Below are positions 5,981-11,102 of a stretch of DNA of 11,102 nt, in pieces. Position 1 is the first letter of the stretch. Each line of letters opens with the position of its first letter. This stretch comes from CAMYLR01 sp039590215 (lineage in GTDB: Bacteria > Gemmatimonadota > Gemmatimonadetes > JACCXV01 > JAHWKZ01). A program made the translations under genes and the position numbers. The stretch lies in assembly GCA_039590215.1 (NCBI GenBank), contig JBDHFX010000063.1:1-11102 (forward strand), given 5' to 3'. The notes beneath the pieces are model-generated. The model worked only from the letters and a program-made list of their open reading frames with translations, did not search any database and was not told where the DNA came from.

Positions 5981-7350
5981 TCGCTTACTCGCTCGGGGAA
6001 TAGGATCAGCCCAGTGCTGCGCTCGAGTTCCACCAGGGCGACGTAGAAGTCGTACGTCGACGCGATCAGGTCGGTCTCCGCTTCCGCCGCGCGGACCTGC
6101 GAATCGAGCAGATCGACGAACGATCCGGCACCGGTCTCGTACCGTGCTTGGCCGAGTCGCAGGTCCTCGGTCGCCAATTCGACGCTGGTCATATTGGCCT
6201 GGTGAGCGGCATAACTGGTCATGATACGCGAGTGGGCGGTGCGCACGCTTTCCTCGATCGACAATTCACGTCGTCGCCGTTCGGCGCGCGTCGACTGGAG
6301 TGCAGCGTTGGCTCGGCTTGTCTCGTTGTGCCGATTGAACCCATCGAACAGCTGCCAGTTGAGCGAGAACGCCCAAAAGTTGCGCGAGTCGAGGTCCGAG
6401 AACTGGAAGCCGCTCGTGTCGGCGGCCGACCTGGACAAGCTGTATTGGAACTGCAGACCGGGGAAGTATGCGCTGCGAGCGATCCAGAGGCCGGCACGGT
6501 CGGCTCGTTCCTGGGCCTCGGTCTCACGTACGGATGGGTGCAGATCAAGCGCCCGATCGACGAGGTTCTCGACGTCGAACGGCGGACGAAACACCTCGAA
6601 GTCGGTGGTCAACTCGATCGGTCCCGGCGGCAAGCCGCCGACCAAACGCCGCAGCGCCAGCTGGGCTTCCTCGGCCGCCTGTTGCGCCTCGAGCGAAGCC
6701 ACTTGGCCCTGGTTCAAGCTCAGCTGGGACTGCAAGACGTCGGACTTGGTAACCTCGCCGACGTCGTACCGCGATTCCGCGAGTAAAACGTGGTGCTCGA
6801 GGCGTTCGATCTCGCGCGCCGCTTGCGCGACGAGCGCCTGCTGGCGGCGGGTACCCAGGTACTGTTGCTTGATGTCGGCCCGGGTCTGCCACCACTGCGA
6901 ATCGTAGGCCGCGATGGCGCGCTCGGATTCGGCTCGCGCACCACGAATGCGGAAGATGTCACGACCGGCATCGAGCAGGGTGTGCGTGAAATCCCATTGG
7001 TAGGCCGTGGTGTACGTGAGCGGGGAAGCGAACTGCGTCCCGCCGAGGTTGAACGTGCCGGATTCCGAGCGTTGAGCCAAGCCCTGAAAGCCGACCTGCG
7101 GCATCAGATTGCCGTACGCGTCCCACACTCCGGCGCCTGCAGCGGATCGACTGAAAGCCGATTGAAGAACCACTGGGTTCTCTCGCTGCCCCGCTTCGAG
7201 CGCGGCCGCCAGCGACAACCGTAGCGTGTCGCCGGCCTGAGCCTGGGCTGTGACTCCGGCCGGCGTCGCCAAGAGGCAAAACACGGTCAGAGCCAGCGGT
7301 TGGAACGCACGCGGGTCCAGGGTGGGGGACGACATTTGGCCTCGCTTCAT
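5977..7350 (-). CDS. TolC-family outer-membrane factor
   Basis: Protein of 457 aa with an N-terminal signal peptide (hydrophobic LALTVFCLLATPAGVTA, cleavage likely near AQA at about 35-37). The mature protein shows two outer-membrane-efflux-protein repeats, roughly 45-240 and 260-450. These are long amphipathic helices rich in Ala, Gln, Glu and Arg, with the typical phrases ARYETGAGSFVDLLDSQ near the end and ESRYDVGEVTKSDVLQSQ in the first half. It would form the trimeric outer-membrane channel for the adaptor and ATPase encoded next, with a four-base ATGA overlap. The annotated ATG at 7350 has no clear Shine-Dalgarno. ATG 7335, preceded by GAGG, would give 452 aa and leaves the signal peptide intact. 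It lies 46 bp after the peptidase gene. Confidence 0.93.
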   Translation of the reverse strand: MKRGQMSSPTLDPRAFQPLALTVFCLLATPAGVTAQAQAGDTLRLSLAAALEAGQRENPVVLQSAFSRSAAGAGVWDAYGNLMPQVGFQGLAQRSESGTFNLGGTQFASPLTYTTAYQWDFTHTLLDAGRDIFRIRGARAESERAIAAYDSQWWQTRADIKQQYLGTRRQQALVAQAAREIERLEHHVLLAESRYDVGEVTKSDVLQSQLSLNQGQVASLEAQQAAEEAQLALRRLVGGLPPGPIELTTDFEVFRPPFDVENLVDRALDLHPSVRETEAQERADRAGLWIARSAYFPGLQFQYSLSRSAADTSGFQFSDLDSRNFWAFSLNWQLFDGFNRHNETSRANAALQSTRAERRRRELSIEESVRTAHSRIMTSYAAHQANMTSVELATEDLRLGQARYETGAGSFVDLLDSQVRAAEAETDLIASTYDFYVALVELERSTGLILFPERVSE

Positions 7351-7396
7351 CGACGTTCGTTTGGTTCGCGTTGCGACGCGTGGGATGGGGATTGCG

Positions 7397-8635
7397 TCAG
7401 TAGTTCTCTAGAATCTGTACCCGATCGCCGTCCCACGTCATCTCCAATGTTCGTTGCTCGGCCTCAAACCGGAACCGGCTGGCGCCCGTGGTCATCCGTG
7501 CCGAGCCTCGAAAACGCTGGGTTGTGGCTTGCGCATAGGCGGTGGCAAAGCGCTGGGCGGCGTTGGCCGAGTCCCACACGAGCGTCCAACCGTAGGCCAT
7601 CTCTCCCGAGGGCTTCTCGTAGAGCACGTAGCGATCACCGTCCCAGCCGGTGGCTCCGGTTGCCGCCGCCGAGTCGCCGAGCGCGGCCGCCAAGATCAGA
7701 CCGGTGCCGAATTCGCCCCAGCTGCCTTCGCTAAGTTCGCGGCCCAGGTCGGCTCGGCGGGGTGGGGCCGGGCTCCGCGGTTGATCGCGCGTTTTCCAGT
7801 AGCGGTCGGGGTGAAGGATCTGTTCTGTCGACGCGGGTGGATCATGGTACAGCGCGTCGACCGAGCCCCACCCACCCTCGCGCAGCGCGGCGATGACGAA
7901 GCTGGCTCCCTCGACGTACGGAAACAGCAGCAGCCGCTGGAGCGCTTCAGGTGCCTGGTCGAAGGCCGGATAGGCTTGGGCGATGGCGCTCGAGTTTCCG
8001 GCCAGGAGATCGGCAGGATCCGGCAGCCGGTCGATCGAGGCGCCGGTAGGGGCCAACATGTAGGCGAGCATCGCCGCCATCGCATCGCCCTCCGCTACCG
8101 CCACGCGGGCTAGCGCGCCGTCCTCGGTGGGCCCGAGCTCGCCGAGCCAAGCCGCCAGGTCGAAGTGCTGGTCCTGGAGGGCGTGAGTCACTTCGTGGGC
8201 GACGACCGCCCGCTGGAGCAACTGGGGCAACCAATCGGCTAGATAGAACGTTTTCCTGTGCGGATCGTAATAGCCCGCCACCTGTTCGGTATATAGGCGG
8301 ACGACGAGATCCTTGAGGTCGGCTCCCGCTGGGAGCAGACCGCAGTGCGATAAGAGTGCTGTTTGGGCGGCCCAGTCCTCTAGCGACATCTCGCGTTCGA
8401 GCGACTGGGTTGCGTAGCGCCGAATCGTCTCGCGGTCGCTGACCTGGAAATCGACCGGGCCCTTCCAGTCGAGCCGGCGGATGGAGGCCAGTTCTTGGCC
8501 GATGGCTCGGGCGGCAGCGACGAGCGCCAATGGCGCCTCGCGCTGGCCGACGGCTGGGTCCGGGGATGACAACGCCGCGCCGGCGATCAACACCGCGATC
8601 GTGAGGCGGCGCGAGGAGTTTATGGGCGGGACCAC
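7397..8635 (-). CDS. Exported HExxH metallopeptidase-like protein (gluzincin-like)
   Basis: Protein of 412 aa starting with GTG. Residues about 10-30 look like a signal peptide (SSRRLTIAVLIAGAALSSPDPAVG), so it is probably periplasmic or secreted. The zinc motif VVAHEVTHALQDQHF gives His147, Glu148 and His151, and AEGDA with Glu182 is a good third ligand, as in gluzincins. Downstream are conserved-looking blocks LFPYVEGASFV (about 237-247) and PPASTEQILHPDRY (266-279). I recognise these from an uncharacterised family of exported bacterial proteins sharing the same HExxH core. The C-terminal third is beta-rich and of unknown role. The start overlaps the lipoprotein gene by 16 nt with no obvious Shine-Dalgarno, so translation is probably coupled. 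Peptidase activity is inferred from the motif; the substrate is unknown. Confidence 0.8.
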   Translation of the reverse strand: MVPPINSSRRLTIAVLIAGAALSSPDPAVGQREAPLALVAAARAIGQELASIRRLDWKGPVDFQVSDRETIRRYATQSLEREMSLEDWAAQTALLSHCGLLPAGADLKDLVVRLYTEQVAGYYDPHRKTFYLADWLPQLLQRAVVAHEVTHALQDQHFDLAAWLGELGPTEDGALARVAVAEGDAMAAMLAYMLAPTGASIDRLPDPADLLAGNSSAIAQAYPAFDQAPEALQRLLLFPYVEGASFVIAALREGGWGSVDALYHDPPASTEQILHPDRYWKTRDQPRSPAPPRRADLGRELSEGSWGEFGTGLILAAALGDSAAATGATGWDGDRYVLYEKPSGEMAYGWTLVWDSANAAQRFATAYAQATTQRFRGSARMTTGASRFRFEAEQRTLEMTWDGDRVQILENY

Positions 8636-9339
8636 GTGATTTGGCGTGTTAGCTCTTCGATACGGAGCAGGTTATGAGGTGGATCGGCTGCAAACCAGTA
8701 CCGCTCTTCGAGCCCCGACACGCGCAGGTGGACAGGGTAGGCGCGCACCCGCTCGCCGCGATGCGCAATCTGGCGTGGGGCTCCGATCTCGAGACGCGCG
8801 GGGATCGCCCGTTGGTCGAACGCAGCCACGAAGTTGAAGCTCACCACCCGGTCGGCCCCGAAGTCGAGCGCCGCGAGGCTGAGCGGGAGCTGGGCCTGGT
8901 CGAGGGTTGGCGGTGGGGTTCGCACGTTGGTTTCGTGTCGGCCCTCCGGAGTGGTGATCGCGAGCCGCGCTTGACCGTCGAAACCGCGACCGTAGCTCAC
9001 CTCGGCGGTCAAGCTTCCATCCTCCCGATGTACGCGCTGGAAGCTCGAGATCGGGGCGTACGAGCGCGGATCGATTATTGCGACCAGGCTGTCGAGCCCG
9101 GTGCTGGCTCGGCGGTAGCGAGCGAGCCGCAGATCCCGGTGACTCGAAGCAACCGCGAAGCGGAGCGTATCGCCCGCGGTGCTGACGAGAGCGAACTCAC
9201 CCTCAGCCAATGGTTGATCGGCAAACGGGATCCGCGGCGAAGCTCCGGAATCGACCTCCGATCCGTCGCCGGGGCTGCAAGCCAACAGACCAAGGAGGAC
9301 GAGACAGGTGGCGATGTTCGAGAGTGGAATACGACGCAT
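8620..9339 (-). CDS. Predicted lipoprotein of unknown function
   Basis: Protein of 239 aa with a lipoprotein signal: basic start MRR, hydrophobic core, lipobox LLAC with Cys21, then a Ser/Gly/Asp-rich linker (SPGDGSEVDSGAS). Residue +2 after Cys is Ser, compatible with outer-membrane sorting under the E. coli rule. The mature part is mostly predicted beta strands, with repeated strand-turn patterns and a C-terminal ERYWFAADPPHNLLRIE. This faintly recalls periplasmic DUF3108-like beta-sheet lipoproteins, a weak resemblance. It is the first gene of the leftward five-gene run and overlaps the peptidase gene by 16 nt, so the two may act together. It starts 27 bp from a divergent gene. I do not recognise a specific family with confidence. 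Confidence 0.75.
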   Translation of the reverse strand: MRRIPLSNIATCLVLLGLLACSPGDGSEVDSGASPRIPFADQPLAEGEFALVSTAGDTLRFAVASSHRDLRLARYRRASTGLDSLVAIIDPRSYAPISSFQRVHREDGSLTAEVSYGRGFDGQARLAITTPEGRHETNVRTPPPTLDQAQLPLSLAALDFGADRVVSFNFVAAFDQRAIPARLEIGAPRQIAHRGERVRAYPVHLRVSGLEERYWFAADPPHNLLRIEELTRQITWSRP

Positions 9340-9366
9340 AGAACGGATAACATAAAGGTTCGACAG

Positions 9367-10290
9367 ATGGACATGCCAAAGCGATCCACGCGGCTTTGTA
9401 TCCTCATCGTGGCGGCGATTGTTCTGGCGCCTTTGCTTGGCTCAGACTCGCTGGCGCAGGACATCCAGCCGCTGGCGCCGGTACTCGAACCAAACGACCG
9501 CGAACGGCCAGAGGAAGGGGTCGAGACACCGGGTCTCGACGAACCCGAGCTAATCCCGCTGCCCGAAGCCCCCAACCGCACCACCGCAGCGTCAAGAGAC
9601 AGAGTCAGGGTGACGACCGTGCTGCCGGCCTCGTGGAGCGGCGTCGTGGCCAACTATCAGCCGCTGTGGATTGGGATCCTGTCCCCGAGCGGTTTCGGCT
9701 TGCATCAGTGGACACCGTATTTCGCGTCGTCGGGATTGGCCCCAGTGCTGATCGCGCATCCGTTCTTCGGGCCATGGGGTGTGCTGAGCTACGACGGTTG
9801 GATTCTCGATCGCTACCGTCAGGTCTGGACATCGGCCAACCCGCCTGGGCGACTCGCCGACGCCGGTCACTGGTTGCAGCTCGGGGACCGCGCTATGGCT
9901 GAGCGGAGCACGCGCGAAGCGGCCGAGGCTTATCGCCAGGTGACGCAGGCGGCTCCGGACTTTCCGCTGGGTTACGTCGGCCTGGGCGCGGCTTTGGCCG
10001 AGCTCGGCGATGACGCGGGCGCAGCGCAGGCGTTCCGGCAGAGCCTGGACCGCTATCCGGCGTGGCTCGCGCTGGCAGTCGACTGGTCGCTCTTCTATGG
10101 CCGCAGAGATCGGCTCGAGACCGTTCAGGCCGCCGCCGACCAGCGCGCCGAGAGCGGCTCGGTCAACAGCCAATTCGTGGCTGGCGTTTTGCACATGTTC
10201 GGTGACCACCCCGGGCTCGGGCGCGAGATCCTGAGTGGGCTCGAAGACGATCCCCATGCAGTCCACCTGATGACCCGGGGACCCCGCTAG
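9367..10290 (+). CDS. Secreted or periplasmic TPR protein
   Basis: Protein of 307 aa. The N-terminus (MPKRSTRL, then a hydrophobic stretch at about 11-26, and SLA before Gln31) is a signal peptide. An acidic, Pro-rich linker follows (about 31-72). Next comes an aromatic/Gly-rich block (about 88-150, e.g. FFGPWGVLSYDGW) without a known fold. After it are at least two TPR-like helical repeats at about 164-197 and 198-231, with the usual Gly/Ala/Tyr/Pro pattern (GYVGLGAALAELGDDAGAAQAFRQSLDRYP), and perhaps a third to about 264. TPRs usually mediate protein contacts. ATG 9367 is chosen because AAGG lies eight bases upstream and the signal peptide follows directly. The frame stays open far upstream only as antisense of the lipoprotein gene. 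The partner is unknown. Confidence 0.82.
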   Translation: MDMPKRSTRLCILIVAAIVLAPLLGSDSLAQDIQPLAPVLEPNDRERPEEGVETPGLDEPELIPLPEAPNRTTAASRDRVRVTTVLPASWSGVVANYQPLWIGILSPSGFGLHQWTPYFASSGLAPVLIAHPFFGPWGVLSYDGWILDRYRQVWTSANPPGRLADAGHWLQLGDRAMAERSTREAAEAYRQVTQAAPDFPLGYVGLGAALAELGDDAGAAQAFRQSLDRYPAWLALAVDWSLFYGRRDRLETVQAAADQRAESGSVNSQFVAGVLHMFGDHPGLGREILSGLEDDPHAVHLMTRGPR

Positions 10291-10317
10291 GCCACCCGAA
10301 CGGACTCCGACCGACCC

Positions 10318-10333
10318 GATCGCGGAAGCGATC
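10318..10333 (+). other. Perfect small hairpin before the AAA+ gene
   Basis: GATCGC (10318-10323), loop GGAA (a GNRA tetraloop), GCGATC (10328-10333). It lies 27 bp after the TPR gene stop and 10 bp before the -24 box of a putative sigma-54 promoter. No T run follows (C6A5 instead), so it is a poor intrinsic terminator. As DNA it is a 6-bp dyad and could be a protein site. Confidence 0.35.
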
Positions 10334-10343
10334 CCCCCAAAAA

Positions 10344-10359
10344 CGGTACAGGTCTTGCA
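10344..10359 (+). promoter_or_regulatory. Putative sigma-54 (-24/-12) promoter before the AAA+ gene
   Basis: CGGTAC at 10344-10349, five bases, then TTGCA at 10355-10359. The GG and GC pairs have exact sigma-54 spacing and the -12 box matches the consensus fully. The core GGTACAGGTCTTGCA closely resembles GGTACAGGGTCTGCA before the second Tad set. A start site 12 bases past the GC would fall only about five bases before ATG 10375, leaving almost no leader. Either translation begins leaderless, the start is further in, or the site is not a promoter for this frame. Confidence 0.5.
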
Positions 10360-10374
10360 GCTTCCGGCCTCGCT

Positions 10375-11102
10375 ATGAATACCGAGAAGGACCTAACCCT
10401 GGTTCTCCCCGATCTCCCCCCAGAGAGCGTAGCATCTGACTACTGGGAGATCGGTGCGCACCCGAATTACCTGCTCAGCGTGAACGAGGACGTCGTTGGG
10501 GCCCGCGACCGACTGTCTCAGGTCTCCGATACTTTGCTGACGGTCATCTTGTACGGTGAGCGCGGCGTGGGTAAAGAGGTCCTGGCGCACGGTGTCCACA
10601 GTCTCTCGAGTCGCGCCGAGAAGATCTTTACGGCGCTCAACGCTTACGCAGTCCCGCGAGCATCGATCGATCGTGAGCTGTTCGGCAACGGTTACGGCGG
10701 CAAGCTCGATGGCGGCGAAGACGGGACGATGTACATCCACGGTATCGAGTCACTACCCCAGGAAATCCGCGAGCGGTTGGTGGAGTGGAAGCGCGATCGG
10801 GAAAAGACATCCGAGCCGAGCGCGCGGATCATCCTGAGCTGCGAGGCGCCGTCGATGAACGCCGACGGGTTGACTGAACTCGAACGGATGTGGGCGCCGG
10901 CCGGCGGAGCAGTGCGGGTCGAGATCCCCCCGCTGCGTGAGCGGCCCGAGGACATTCCGCTGCTGGCGACCCACATCGTCCAGAAGTACGGGCCTTTCTA
11001 TGGCTCGAGCATCCGCGTTCTCCGGGGCAGTTTTTTGCGCTTCCTACAGGCCTATCAGTGGCCGGGCAACACCCGGGAGCTCGAGCGTGTGCTGAGACGC
11101 TT
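10375..11102 (+). CDS. Degenerate sigma-54-activator-type AAA+ protein (cut by window end)
   Basis: Open to the window edge, 242 complete codons. Family marks of the bacterial enhancer-binding protein AAA+ domain are clear: Walker A GERGVGKE at 61-68, RELFG at 100-104, IPPLRERPEDIPLLA at 184-198, and YQWPGNTRELERVL at 227-240 with sensor II Arg234. Key parts are missing. The GAFTGA loop that contacts sigma-54 is deleted between ELFG and the Walker B strand. The Walker B acidic pair is replaced (YIHG, His122-Gly123 where LDE is usual). The sensor I Asn and the RxDLxxR arginine-finger block are not recognisable. No receiver or GAF domain precedes it. It probably cannot activate sigma-54 in the standard way. 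A DNA-binding or FHA domain could lie beyond 11102. No Shine-Dalgarno precedes ATG 10375. Confidence 0.82.
   Translation, partial: MNTEKDLTLVLPDLPPESVASDYWEIGAHPNYLLSVNEDVVGARDRLSQVSDTLLTVILYGERGVGKEVLAHGVHSLSSRAEKIFTALNAYAVPRASIDRELFGNGYGGKLDGGEDGTMYIHGIESLPQEIRERLVEWKRDREKTSEPSARIILSCEAPSMNADGLTELERMWAPAGGAVRVEIPPLRERPEDIPLLATHIVQKYGPFYGSSIRVLRGSFLRFLQAYQWPGNTRELERVLRR

Noticed and set aside
7351..7396. GACGC..GCGTC inverted repeat between the peptidase and TolC genes as a terminator
   Set aside because: Only five pairs with a long loop and no T run. The two units more likely form one operon.
8674..9366. Upstream extension of the TPR gene frame to an ATG at 8674
   Set aside because: This part lies fully antisense to the lipoprotein gene. 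A signal peptide and a ribosome-binding site mark the true start at 9367.

Overview
The window is about 11.1 kb of high-GC DNA (by eye in the low-to-mid 60s percent GC) with dense, strongly codon-biased genes. It comes from a bacterium with an outer membrane: it encodes a TolC-type outer-membrane factor, a periplasmic adaptor, a lipoprotein and several exported proteins. Tad (Flp) pilus-type genes, a TolC/MacA/ABC-ATPase operon, a sigma-54-activator-like AAA+ gene and an exported HExxH peptidase together suggest a member of Myxococcota, Gemmatimonadota, Acidobacteriota, Planctomycetota or a relative. The sequence alone does not decide which. No rRNA, tRNA, insertion sequence or CRISPR array was seen.

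Left part (1-4025, + strand): a duplicated Tad-type module. The tail of a TadE-like minor pseudopilin (1-192) is followed by a TadG/VWA protein (227-1408). After a gene-free gap of about 395 bp come two TadE-like pseudopilins that overlap (1804-2268 and 2246-2749) and a second TadG/VWA protein (2794-3957). The second set ends at a textbook Rho-independent terminator (3992-4025). The gap holds a strong hairpin just after the first VWA gene, a good -24/-12 (sigma-54-type) promoter at 1720-1735 and a small leader hairpin. The products would sit in the inner membrane and periplasm as minor pilus or surface components. The VWA domains keep an intact metal-ion-dependent adhesion site.

Middle part (4035-9339, - strand): five genes read leftward with overlaps or very short gaps. 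In transcription order they are a lipoprotein, an exported gluzincin-like metallopeptidase, a TolC-family outer-membrane factor, a MacA/HlyD-family adaptor and a LolD/MacB-type ABC ATPase. No membrane permease follows the ATPase, because the operon runs directly into the terminator of the convergent Tad module. Any permease partner must be encoded elsewhere.

Right part (9367-11102, + strand): a secreted TPR protein (9367-10290), divergent from the lipoprotein, then a gene cut by the window edge (10375 onward). The latter encodes an AAA+ domain of the sigma-54 activator (bEBP) family that has lost the GAFTGA loop, the Walker B acidic pair and the sensor I Asn. A second -24/-12-like element lies just upstream of it. 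That element closely resembles the one before the second Tad set. This suggests, but does not prove, that the pilus-like module and the degenerate activator belong to one sigma-54-linked regulatory circuit.
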